A stretch of 17,622 bases of DNA, from NCBI GenBank assembly GCA_050485745.1, contig JBJHBY010000045.1:1-17622 (forward strand). The letters are read 5' to 3'. The translations under genes were made by a program, and so were the position numbers. The notes beneath the pieces were generated by a model. That model was not told the origin of the DNA, did no database searches, and was given only the letters and a program-made list of their open reading frames with translations. The DNA is from JBJHBY01 sp050485745. Lineage in GTDB: Bacteria; Pseudomonadota; Gammaproteobacteria; Pseudomonadales; CAMLJR01. Within the stretch, counting starts at the first letter, position 1; every line of letters starts with the position of its first letter. This document shows, piece by piece, positions 7,545-14,068 of this stretch.

Positions 7545-8486
7545 ATGAGAAGCCATGTCGGCATACTCAAGGGGGTCCTCGCAGTGCTGGCCGATGTTCC
7601 CGGGCTCCGCCTGGTGGATAGTGCCGGCCTGTTCCGTGGAACGGGGCCGGGCCTGCCCCTGCTGCAAATCGAACACCCCCGCTGCCGGGCCCTGGTGGCT
7701 CTTCAGGGTGCGCAGGTCCTGTCCTTTCAACCCATTGGCGGGCCTGGCGACGGCGAGGAGCTGCTCTGGCTGAGCCCACAGGCCCATTTCGCGCCCGGGA
7801 AACCGATTCGCGGTGGTATCCCCTTGTGCCTGCCGTGGTTCGGACCCCACCCGCAGCGTGACGACTTTCCCCGCCATGGCTTCGGCCGCCTGCTTGACTG
7901 GCAGTTGCTCGCGGCGCGGGCCACCGCTGAGGCGATGCAGCTATCCTTCGCCCTGGAGACTGGCCCCGCCACCCGTGCATGGGCGCCGATACCGTTCCAC
8001 GCTCGCCTCGACCTGCTGCTGGGTGATCAATTAAATCTCGCTCTTACGTTCCGCAACCCGGGGGCCGAAAGCTTGCCACTAAGCTGGGCATTCCACAGTT
8101 ATCTGCCGGTGGCGGATCTCGCTATCGCCAGGGTGACCGGGCTGGAAGGTCGGGATTACCTGGACAATACGCGACAATTGGCGCGATACACCCAGGAGGG
8201 GGCGATCGGTTTCGGCGCCGAGGTAGATCGCGTGTACGAGGGCGTCGGTGGTACCCAGCACGTGCTTCCGCAGCCTGGTATCTGCGTTTCAGGTGAGGGT
8301 TGCGACACGGTGATCGTCTGGAATCCGGGCCCCGGGGGCGCCGCTCTGGCGGATATCGGCGCCGACGCGACGGGTGGGTTCGTCTGTGTCGAGCGCGGTG
8401 CGGCGTTCGCCGACGGCTGGTTGCTTGCGCCGGGGGAGAGCCGTACGGCGAGCATGGTGCTGTCCGCGCTCGGCACGGCGGATTGA
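7545..8486 (+). CDS. yeaD: D-hexose-6-phosphate mutarotase (YeaD family)
   Basis: This 313-residue protein belongs to the aldose-1-epimerase-like superfamily, YeaD/YMR099c branch, which interconverts alpha and beta anomers of glucose-6-phosphate and related sugars in the cytoplasm. Family motifs are GGIPLCLPWFGPH (residues 90-102), PRHGFGRLLDW with His111, AFHSYLPV with His184, VDRVY with Asp228 and FVCVERG with the likely catalytic Glu283. The length is slightly above the usual 290-300 residues, mostly through the N-terminus. GGTGGA five bases before the ATG at 7545 supports this start. It stands divergent from the response-regulator operon, with a 165-bp spacer in which no strong promoter is visible. 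Confidence 0.9.
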   Translation: MRSHVGILKGVLAVLADVPGLRLVDSAGLFRGTGPGLPLLQIEHPRCRALVALQGAQVLSFQPIGGPGDGEELLWLSPQAHFAPGKPIRGGIPLCLPWFGPHPQRDDFPRHGFGRLLDWQLLAARATAEAMQLSFALETGPATRAWAPIPFHARLDLLLGDQLNLALTFRNPGAESLPLSWAFHSYLPVADLAIARVTGLEGRDYLDNTRQLARYTQEGAIGFGAEVDRVYEGVGGTQHVLPQPGICVSGEGCDTVIVWNPGPGGAALADIGADATGGFVCVERGAAFADGWLLAPGESRTASMVLSALGTAD

Positions 8487-8498
8487 GGCGCTGGCAAC

Positions 8499-8828
8499 AT
8501 GGAGATCAAGAAGCCACCGACCAAGGAGGAATTACGGCGAGAGCTGGAGCGGCAGATGCGTGCCTATGTCGAGTCCGGCGGTGCGGTCGAGGAGGTGGCG
8601 CGCGGAGTCAGCGGCCGCGAGGGTGCCGATGCCCCGCTGAAGGCGTTTCGGCAATGGTCTGAAAAGCCGCGCGAGGAGCGCACCTATCTGACGGATGTGG
8701 TTGCTGCGATCGAGGCCCGTCGCCGTCCATCGAAATCCCCGGCACGTCGCAGGCCGCGTCCGCGGCGCAAGCCGGTCCTTGATGACTTTGGCGAACCGGT
8801 ACGCTGGGTCTGGGTCGAGGATGAGTGA
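8499..8828 (+). CDS. Small basic protein of unknown function
   Basis: A 109-residue protein lying 12 bases after the mutarotase stop on the same strand, probably cotranscribed. Three parts can be seen: an N-terminal charged helix (KKPPTKEELRRELERQMRAY) leading to SGGAVEEVARGVSGRE, a middle segment ERTYLTDVVAAIEARR, and a very basic tail rich in Arg, Lys and Pro (about residues 74-91). It ends with the acidic or aromatic DDFGEPVRWVWVEDE. It resembles conserved hypothetical proteins of Pseudomonas-type genomes. The helix followed by xGGxVxEV recalls the small RNA-polymerase-binding protein SutA, but this likeness is slight and from memory. The basic tail suggests nucleic-acid binding. No function is claimed. 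Confidence 0.75.
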   Translation: MEIKKPPTKEELRRELERQMRAYVESGGAVEEVARGVSGREGADAPLKAFRQWSEKPREERTYLTDVVAAIEARRRPSKSPARRRPRPRRKPVLDDFGEPVRWVWVEDE

Positions 8829-8850
8829 GCCGGTTCCTGTTCCTGGCTCT

Positions 8851-9005
8851 ATTAACCCGACACGACTCCAGGTTAATGCGGCACATGGAGGTGCCGCCGC
8901 CGGGCGAAGCCCGGTCGCGAGCCCTTGAAAGACCAGCAATTCCGCGAAATTGCGCCAGTCTTTCAAGGGCGACAATCAAATAGATCAGGACGATCTATTT
9001 GATTG
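8851..9005. repeat. Cluster of four inverted repeats between convergent genes
   Basis: The spacer after the 109-residue protein contains ATTAACC/GGTTAAT (8851-8857 and 8871-8877) and CCGGGC-GAA-GCCCGG (8900-8914). It also has a 13-bp perfect stem GCCCTTGAAAGAC (8921-8933) pairing with 8958-8970, enclosing an inner GCAATT/AATTGC stem, and a 14-bp perfect stem CAATCAAATAGATC (8973-8986) pairing with 8992-9005 across a 5-base loop. None has a clear U tract. The last two probably act as a terminator region for the convergent transcripts; the GC hairpin is REP-like. Confidence 0.75.
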
Positions 9006-9010
9006 CCAGG

Positions 9011-9631
9011 TTAATAGCCGGCACGCTCGCGCATGCGCTTGTAGGCCGGTCTTGCGGTGATGCGAAACAGATAATCCTGGATGCCGGACAAGCCCTCCAG
9101 CTGGCCACTGCCCTGGCTCATGGTCAGGGGCCAGGCCATCATGATGTCGGCGGCGGTGAAGGTATCCCCGGCAAAGTAGGGATGCTCGCGCAGGTGCGCG
9201 TTGATGAACACCAGGGTCTTGCGCACCTCTGCGTCGATGGCGGGAGCCAGTGCATGGGGTTCCAGGCCGGGCATGATCCGGCCGCTGAGAAACATCGACA
9301 GCACCAGCTGGAACATCAGGCTGCCCTCCGCAAAGTGCAGCCACTGCAGGTACTGGGCATAACCGACATCGCCAGGGGCGATGGCCAGACGCCCGTTGCC
9401 GTGGATGTGCAGCAGGTACTCGACGATAGCCCCGGATTCCATCAGGGTATGGTGACCGTCCTCGATCAGCGGTGCCCGACCCAGTTCATGCAGCGCCTGG
9501 TAAGCCGCTGGTGCGCGACGCGTGGCAGGATCCCGCTCGTAGCTTTTCAGCTGGTAGTCGAGCCCGAGTTCCTCGAGCAGCCAGATAATGCGATCGGAGC
9601 GCGATGTCTTGAGGTGGTGCACGGTGATCAT
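9011..9631 (-). CDS. Glutathione S-transferase family protein
   Basis: A 206-residue cytosolic GST with an N-terminal thioredoxin-like domain (MITVHHLKTSRSDRIIWLLEEL) and a C-terminal helical domain from about residue 85. The glutathione-binding pair Glu65-Ser66 is in LMESGAIVEYLL, preceded by the cis-Pro segment GRAPLIED. Ser10 or Ser12 lies where many bacterial GSTs place a catalytic Ser or Cys. The helical domain contains the N-capping motif FTAADIMMAW. The start at 9631 is preferred because GGGAG lies seven bases upstream and it gives the standard N-terminus. An earlier in-frame ATG at 9658 overlaps the NYN stop as ATGA and would add nine residues. Substrate unknown. Confidence 0.9.
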   Translation of the reverse strand: MITVHHLKTSRSDRIIWLLEELGLDYQLKSYERDPATRRAPAAYQALHELGRAPLIEDGHHTLMESGAIVEYLLHIHGNGRLAIAPGDVGYAQYLQWLHFAEGSLMFQLVLSMFLSGRIMPGLEPHALAPAIDAEVRKTLVFINAHLREHPYFAGDTFTAADIMMAWPLTMSQGSGQLEGLSGIQDYLFRITARPAYKRMRERAGY

Positions 9632-9654
9632 GGCGTGTCTCCCAGCGGAAGTGA

Positions 9655-10518
9655 TCATTCGTCCTGGCTGTAGCCGGTGATGATATAACCCCCCGATTTT
9701 TCATCCAGTTGCAGGTTCAGCAGTCCGCGTTCACGCGCCTCTTCCAGTAGCTGACCGAAACTGCGAAACCCGTGATAGCTTTCGTTGAAGCCCGGCTTGC
9801 GACGCTTCAGCGCCTGTTTCACCATCGAGCCCCAGACTTTTTCTTCTTCGCTGCGCTCCTCGAACAGGTCTTCGACGGTCTCCATGACCCACTCCAGTGC
9901 CTGTTGCCGGCGCTCGTCCGCGGCATCTTCCTCGCGGTTTGTGGCCCTTGTCGTCGGCTGGGGAGGTTCGTTGCGCTCGGCTTCGGCGTCCCGCGCGGGT
10001 TTCTTCGCTGGTTTTCGCCGGCTTTTGCCTTTCTTGGCGTTGGTGCGGACCAGGTCATCGTAAAAAATGAACTCGTCGCAATTGGCGATCAGCAGGTCCG
10101 AGGTCGAGTTTTTTACGCCGACACCGATGACGACCTTGTTGTTCTCGCGCAACTTGCTGACCAGCGGCGAAAAGTCGGAGTCGCCGCTGATGATCACAAA
10201 GGTATCGACATGCGCCTTTGTATAGCAGAGGTCGAGTGCATCCACGACCATACGGATATCCGCCGAGTTTTTTCCGGACTGGCGCAGGTGCGGGATCTCG
10301 ATCAGCTCGAAGGCAGCCTCGTGCATGGCGGCCTTGAATTCCTTGTATCGGGCCCAGTCGCAGTAGGCTTTCTTGACCACGATATGGCCCTTCAGGAGCA
10401 GACGCTCGAGTACCTTCTGGATATCAAAGGCTGCGTACTGTGCATCGCGCACGCCCAGCGCAATATTCTCGAAGTCGCAGTACAGGGCCATGTTCTGGTT
10501 GTGGGTGGCGTGGCTCAT
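9655..10518 (-). CDS. NYN-domain putative RNase with C-terminal LOTUS/OST-HTH domain
   Basis: This 287-residue protein has an N-terminal NYN (PIN-like, LabA/DUF88) nuclease domain over residues 8-160. Its acidic metal-binding residues are intact: Asp15 (YCDFENIA), Asp87 (SADIRMVVDAL) and Asp113/Asp115 (ISGDSDFSPLV). A lysine/arginine-rich linker (about 160-200) leads to a C-terminal winged-helix of the OST-HTH/LOTUS type (about 205-285, containing FRSFGQLLEEARERGLL). LOTUS modules bind RNA, especially G-rich or G-quadruplex RNA, so this is a likely RNA-targeting endonuclease. GGAAG lies seven bases before the ATG. The GST gene follows at once, so the two probably share a transcript. Confidence 0.92.
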   Translation of the reverse strand: MSHATHNQNMALYCDFENIALGVRDAQYAAFDIQKVLERLLLKGHIVVKKAYCDWARYKEFKAAMHEAAFELIEIPHLRQSGKNSADIRMVVDALDLCYTKAHVDTFVIISGDSDFSPLVSKLRENNKVVIGVGVKNSTSDLLIANCDEFIFYDDLVRTNAKKGKSRRKPAKKPARDAEAERNEPPQPTTRATNREEDAADERRQQALEWVMETVEDLFEERSEEEKVWGSMVKQALKRRKPGFNESYHGFRSFGQLLEEARERGLLNLQLDEKSGGYIITGYSQDE

Positions 10519-10545
10519 GATCGGGCTTCCGGGAAGTTCCAGGCT

Positions 10546-10554
10546 ACTGTAGCA
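10546..10554 (-). promoter_or_regulatory. Putative extended -10 promoter for the NYN gene
   Basis: On the minus strand the sequence TGCTACAGT is an extended -10 element (TG-N followed by TACAGT, four of six consensus bases). Transcription would start near 10539, about 20 bases before the NYN ATG. The -35 region is poor (CTGTCG). The preceding gene ends in a strong terminator at 10590-10616, so a promoter is needed in this short gap. Confidence 0.4.
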
Positions 10555-10589
10555 CGCGGGATCGGTCCCGACAGGGGTGGTGCGATGCC

Positions 10590-10616
10590 AAAAAAAACCC
10601 CGCGAGGGCGCGGGGT
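10590..10616 (-). terminator. Intrinsic terminator downstream of the lytic transglycosylase gene
   Basis: On the minus strand an 8-bp stem ACCCCGCG/CGCGGGGT with a CCCT loop is followed by eight U residues (A run at 10590-10597 on the plus strand). It ends the transcript of the gene finishing at 10756. The 139 bases between that stop and this terminator contain two further hairpins: TGGCGC-CGCA-GCGCCA (10649-10664) and TGCCC-TGC-GGGCA (10677-10689). Confidence 0.92.
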
Positions 10617-10755
10617 ATCAGGGGGATTGATGCGAGTGGAGACCGCTGTGGCGCCGCAGCGCCAGGGGAGGCCGGCTGCCCTGCGGGCAACCGACTGATC
10701 CGCAGCGTACTCATTGAATATGACCTGTTGATGACAGCAAGGTTCCCGGGCTGGA

Positions 10756-12000
10756 TCAGATTTCGACGCCGAGTGCCCGGAACACGCTGGTATCGGGATA
10801 GCCATCAGCCACCATGCCGCGCTCGCGCTGAAAGCCGCGGATGGCGCCGCGCGTGGCCGGGCCGAGAATACCGTCGGCCTCACCGGCGTCGAAGCCCTTC
10901 TCGTTGAGGCGCTGCTGCAGTGCGCCTACCTGGGCGTTGCTGAGGCGGGGCAGGTCCGGCAGGGTCTGCTGCAGGGTACCGGCACCATTGATGCGGTCGG
11001 CCAGGTGGCCCACGGCCAGCGCATAGAACTGCGACCGATTCCAGCGCATGATCACGTCAAAATTCCGGTACACCAGAAAGGCGGGCCCGCGATGGCCCGC
11101 GGGGACGATCAGCGCGGCTTCGAGGTCGGAGTCTGCCAGCGGTGCGCCGTCCGCCAGGGTGACGCCGAGTGCGCGCCATGCACTCAGGGCTTGGCGGTTA
11201 TCCAGCCCGGAGTGCTCAAAGGGGAAATCCCGGGGCAGGCGTACTTCCCGACCCCAGCGCAGGCCGGGCTGCCAGCCCAACTGCTGCAGGAAGTGGGCAC
11301 CGGAGGCCAGCGCATCGGGAATGCTGTTCCACAGATCAATGCGTCCGTCACCGTCGCCATCGACGGCATAGCGCCGGTAGGCGGAGGGCATGAACTGAGT
11401 GTGACCCATGGCGCCGGCCCAGGAGCCGGCCATGCGTCCGGGCTCGATGCCTTTGTCGTCGATCAGGGCCAGGGCTGCCATCAGCTCGCCGGTGAAATAA
11501 CGGCTGCGGCGCTGGTCACAGGCCAGGGTGGCGAGCGAGTCAAGTACCGGCATGCGCCCGAGATAGCTGCCGTAATTGGTTTCCAGCCCCCAGAAGGCCA
11601 CCAGATATTGGGGCGGAACACCGTACTCCGAGGCCAGCTGCTGCAGCAACTCTCGATGTTCTCTCAGCAGGGCGCGCCCGCGCATGACCCTGGCGGTCGT
11701 GACCCGCTGGTTGAAGTAGTTGGTAAACGTCTCGGTAAATTCCGGTTGCCGGCGGTCCAGCTCAATGACCCGCGGCACCATGCGCAGCCCGGGCACCACC
11801 TCGTCCACCACGCGTGGCGAGCGCCCCTCTGCACGCGCCTGCTCCTGCAGGCCCGCGATACAGCGGTCAAATGCGGCGTCTTCATCGGCCAGGGCCGCGC
11901 CACCCTGCAGGCCTGCGAGCGCGATCAGGGCGAAGGCGATGCGCCGGTGGAGCGGTGAGCGGTTGCAGATCGGTCTTGGGTGTAACAATCGAAAAGGCAT
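10756..12000 (-). CDS. Lytic murein transglycosylase (MltB family) with peptidoglycan-binding domain
   Basis: A 414-residue exported protein that cleaves the glycan strands of murein, releasing 1,6-anhydro-muropeptides, in the periplasm. Residues 1-38 form a signal peptide: a basic n-region (LHRR), a hydrophobic IAFALIALAGL core and a likely cut after ALA38. There is no lipobox cysteine, so it is soluble. The catalytic Glu140 is in FWGLETNYGSYLG, and the GSWAGAMGHTQFMPSAY segment (192-208) is the MltB substrate groove. DGDGDGRIDLW (214-224) resembles the EF-hand-like calcium loop known in MltB. A C-terminal PG_binding_1 domain covers about 352-412 (LQQRLNEKGFDAGEADG). No good ribosome site precedes the ATG at 12000. 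Confidence 0.93.
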   Translation of the reverse strand: MPFRLLHPRPICNRSPLHRRIAFALIALAGLQGGAALADEDAAFDRCIAGLQEQARAEGRSPRVVDEVVPGLRMVPRVIELDRRQPEFTETFTNYFNQRVTTARVMRGRALLREHRELLQQLASEYGVPPQYLVAFWGLETNYGSYLGRMPVLDSLATLACDQRRSRYFTGELMAALALIDDKGIEPGRMAGSWAGAMGHTQFMPSAYRRYAVDGDGDGRIDLWNSIPDALASGAHFLQQLGWQPGLRWGREVRLPRDFPFEHSGLDNRQALSAWRALGVTLADGAPLADSDLEAALIVPAGHRGPAFLVYRNFDVIMRWNRSQFYALAVGHLADRINGAGTLQQTLPDLPRLSNAQVGALQQRLNEKGFDAGEADGILGPATRGAIRGFQRERGMVADGYPDTSVFRALGVEI

Positions 12001-12030
12001 TGGGCAGGACGGCTGGATGGGTGAGTGTCA

Positions 12031-12060
12031 GTAATACCACTGGCGGCCCGCGAGATTCAA
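12031..12060 (-). promoter_or_regulatory. Putative sigma-70 promoter of the lytic transglycosylase gene
   Basis: On the minus strand TTGAAT (12055-12060) and TATTAC (12031-12036) are separated by 18 bases; each matches four of six consensus positions. The start would be near 12024, about 24 bases before the ATG at 12000. It lies in the 112-bp spacer downstream of the tetR-type gene. Confidence 0.45.
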
Positions 12061-12112
12061 TGGCGAAGCGGGAAAATTACAGAATCTCCGCGGCAAACTG
12101 CAGGGATTCCAC

Positions 12113-12808
12113 TCAGTCTTGCATCACCAGCCGCACCATGTAGTCGACGAATTCCTGCTTGCGCAGGTCGGAAAGAGGGTGGATGCCGACGGAGCGCTGC
12201 TGCGTGGCGACCGCCCTGGCGCGCTCCATCAGCGGGCCCAGGGCAATAAAGGCGACCAGGGTGCTGGCGAGGATGTCGCGGAGTACCGTGGTGCGGATAC
12301 GCTGTTCGATCGCCGGGTCGTCCAGCTGCAGTGAGAGGGTGCGGCGGGGCACGAAATGATGGGCCAGCCACTCCATGCGCGGGCCACTGGTGCTGCCCTC
12401 GCGCAACAGGATCTGACCGTACTCCGGGACGGCGCACAGGGTGTCCACGAAGCAGCTCATGGTATAGCGAATGCGTTCGCGGTCGCTGTCCTGTCCGCCG
12501 GGCTGGAAACGGCTCTCGAAATCCTCATTGAAGCGCAGCTCGACTTCCTGCACCGCCTGGCGCCAGAGTTCTTCCTTGCTCTGGAAGTGGTAGAGAATCA
12601 GGGAGCGCTGCGCGCCACAGTCCGCGGTGATCTCCCGGAAGTTGGTGCCGTCGTAACCGAGGCGGGCGAAACTGGCGATGGCGGCATCGAGAATGGCGCG
12701 TCGCGTCGATGCCTTCTGTTGCAGCCGGCTTCCCTGGGCGGGAGTGGGGGTTGAGGTGGGGGTGGCGTTGCCCCGCTGGCGACGTGTGCTGGACATAATG
12801 AGGGGCAT
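12113..12808 (-). CDS. TetR/AcrR family transcriptional regulator
   Basis: A 231-residue regulator with an N-terminal TetR DNA-binding domain (about residues 35-82: RRAILDAAIASFARLGYDG, then the recognition-helix region ITADCGAQRSLILYHFQSKEEL). A C-terminal all-helical ligand and dimer domain follows (about 90-231). The first 32 residues are low-complexity and rich in Thr, Pro and Arg. Two starts are possible, 12808 and 12796 (MSSTRRQRG); neither has a ribosome site, and the predicted transcript would give a leader of only about 10-22 bases. It is divergent from the Rieske cluster and very likely represses it and itself through TGACA-N4-TGTCA sites. The inducer is probably a cluster substrate or its CoA ester; this is inference. 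Confidence 0.92.
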   Translation of the reverse strand: MPLIMSSTRRQRGNATPTSTPTPAQGSRLQQKASTRRAILDAAIASFARLGYDGTNFREITADCGAQRSLILYHFQSKEELWRQAVQEVELRFNEDFESRFQPGGQDSDRERIRYTMSCFVDTLCAVPEYGQILLREGSTSGPRMEWLAHHFVPRRTLSLQLDDPAIEQRIRTTVLRDILASTLVAFIALGPLMERARAVATQQRSVGIHPLSDLRKQEFVDYMVRLVMQD

Positions 12809-12824
12809 TGGGGGTTTGCAGCGG

Positions 12825-12854
12825 ATTAGACGGGCCCACCCTCGCTGCTGTCAA
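12825..12854 (-). promoter_or_regulatory. Sigma-70 promoter of the tetR-type gene
   Basis: On the minus strand a perfect -35 TTGACA (12849-12854) lies 18 bases before TCTAAT (12825-12830), which matches five of six -10 positions. Transcription would start near 12818, only about 10 bases before the ATG at 12808 or 22 before that at 12796. The -35 box contains the same TGACA half-site found in the operators. Confidence 0.6.
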
Positions 12855-12871
12855 GGCGAGGAGACGATTGA

Positions 12872-12900
12872 TTGACAAGAGTGTCAGCGAGATGTACTTT
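12872..12900 (+). promoter_or_regulatory. Sigma-70 promoter of the Rieske/acyl-CoA cluster
   Basis: A perfect -35 TTGACA (12872-12877) is followed after 17 bases by TACTTT (12895-12900, three of six -10 positions). Transcription would start near 12907 and the Rieske ATG is at 12969. The -35 box is inside the first operator and the predicted start is inside the second, which is the layout of a repressed promoter. Confidence 0.6.
12873..12886. promoter_or_regulatory. Operator 1, TGACA-N4-TGTCA
   Basis: The palindrome TGACA-AGAG-TGTCA overlaps the -35 element of the cluster promoter. The same half-sites with the same 4-base spacer recur at 12903-12916, centre to centre 30 bp away, so both lie on one face of the helix. 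The probable ligand is the adjacent TetR-family protein. Confidence 0.7.
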
Positions 12901-12901
12901 G

Positions 12902-12917
12902 CTGACATTGATGTCAG
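12902..12917. promoter_or_regulatory. Operator 2, CTGACA-N4-TGTCAG
   Basis: The palindrome CTGACA-TTGA-TGTCAG covers the predicted transcription start of the Rieske gene. It shares both half-sites and spacer length with operator 1 and is one base pair longer on each side. A lone TGTCA half-site follows at 12932-12936. Confidence 0.7.
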
Positions 12918-12968
12918 TCAATATCGGTCAATGTCAGCGGGCGGGTAGCCCGCCCCGTGGAGAGTCCC

Positions 12969-13973
12969 ATGTCCAGTCAGATGATCGCCAGCAGTCAAGC
13001 CGGCTCCAGCCCCCATTCCGGCGCCAGCGGCAAGCGCTTCCCCTTTCCGATTCCCTTTGGCTGGTTCCACGTTGCCTTTGATGCCGACGTGCAGCCCGGC
13101 GAGATCAAGCCGGTGCACTACTTCGGCCGTGATCTGGTGTTGTGGCGCAGCGAGAGCGGGCAGCTGCACCTGCAGGATGCCTATTGCCCCCATCTGGGTG
13201 CCAATTTCGGTGTTGGCGGTGAGGTCAAGGGCGAGTTGATCATGTGCCCCTTTCACCACTGGCACTTCGATGGTGATGGCAAGGTCGCAAAGATTCCCTA
13301 CGCGAAGCAGCTCAACCAGAAGGCCTGTGTGCGCACCTACCCGGTGCAGGTCCACTATGGCATTGTCATGGCCTGGTACCACCCGGACGGCGTTGCTCCG
13401 ACCTATGAGCTGCCCAGGGTGCCGGAACTCGAGGATCCGGAGTACACCACTCCGGTAGTGACCCGGCATGAGATTGCCTCCTGCCTGCAGGAGATGGCGG
13501 AAAACACCGCGGATGGTGCCCACTTCATGACCATACACAAACACCCCGGCGCGGCCGAATACGACCGCTTCGACTTCGAGGGGCCGCAGATGATCATGGA
13601 AAGCCGGCAGAAATTCCCCAGTTCCGGCGGGCCGGTCGAGGGCACCCTGGACACCCTCAGCACGGGTTTCGGCTGGGCTGTCATACGCTACAAAACCCTG
13701 ATCGATGTCTGCATGGTCACCACCAATGTGCCGGTGGACGAGGGGCGCGTGGTCCAGCATTTCCATGTCGCCTGGCGCAACCCCACCGGGGATGAGAAGA
13801 TCAATCGCATCGGCGAGGCCTTCAACAAGGAGGTCAACCGCCAGTTGTGCGACGACATTCCCATCTGGGAAAACAAGATCTATCAGCCGACGCCGCACCT
13901 GTGTGATGGCGATGGCCCGATCGCCAGGTTCCGGCGCTGGGCAGGCCAGTTTTATGCCGGCAGCGCAGCCTGA
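12969..13973 (+). CDS. Rieske non-haem iron oxygenase, KshA / cholesterol 7-desaturase-like
   Basis: A 334-residue oxygenase component. The Rieske [2Fe-2S] ligands are Cys73-His75 (YCPHLGANF) and Cys93-His96 (CPFHHWHF). The mononuclear iron site is in ENTADGAHFMTIH, with Asp182, His185 and His190 as likely ligands and bridging residues, plus Asp295 or Asp296 in CDDIPIWENKIY. The CPHLGAN...GG.V.GE.I.CPFHHW pattern is that of the KshA (3-ketosteroid 9-alpha-hydroxylase) and DAF-36/Neverland sterol desaturase group. It therefore probably hydroxylates or desaturates a sterol-like or other cyclic lipid substrate; it would need a separate reductase, not encoded here. Start ATG 12969 has GGAG upstream; a GTG at 12957 is less likely. 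First gene of the cluster. Confidence 0.9.
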   Translation: MSSQMIASSQAGSSPHSGASGKRFPFPIPFGWFHVAFDADVQPGEIKPVHYFGRDLVLWRSESGQLHLQDAYCPHLGANFGVGGEVKGELIMCPFHHWHFDGDGKVAKIPYAKQLNQKACVRTYPVQVHYGIVMAWYHPDGVAPTYELPRVPELEDPEYTTPVVTRHEIASCLQEMAENTADGAHFMTIHKHPGAAEYDRFDFEGPQMIMESRQKFPSSGGPVEGTLDTLSTGFGWAVIRYKTLIDVCMVTTNVPVDEGRVVQHFHVAWRNPTGDEKINRIGEAFNKEVNRQLCDDIPIWENKIYQPTPHLCDGDGPIARFRRWAGQFYAGSAA

Positions 13974-14068
13974 GTCAGCCGCGAGACCTGACCGGGCCCC
14001 CGTACGTGACAGGAGGCCTGGATTCCGGATTCACCGACACCAGACACGGACAAGACACCGGGAGCACC

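Noticed and set aside
8868..8970. Possible integron attC site
   Set aside because: The long stem-loop looked suggestive, but the GTTRRRY/RYYYAAC core sites are not present and there is no integrase or cassette.
12023..12031. TGTCA-containing match to the operator near the lytic transglycosylase promoter
   Set aside because: Only one half-site (GAGTGTCAG) is present; the TGACA partner at the 4-base spacing is missing.
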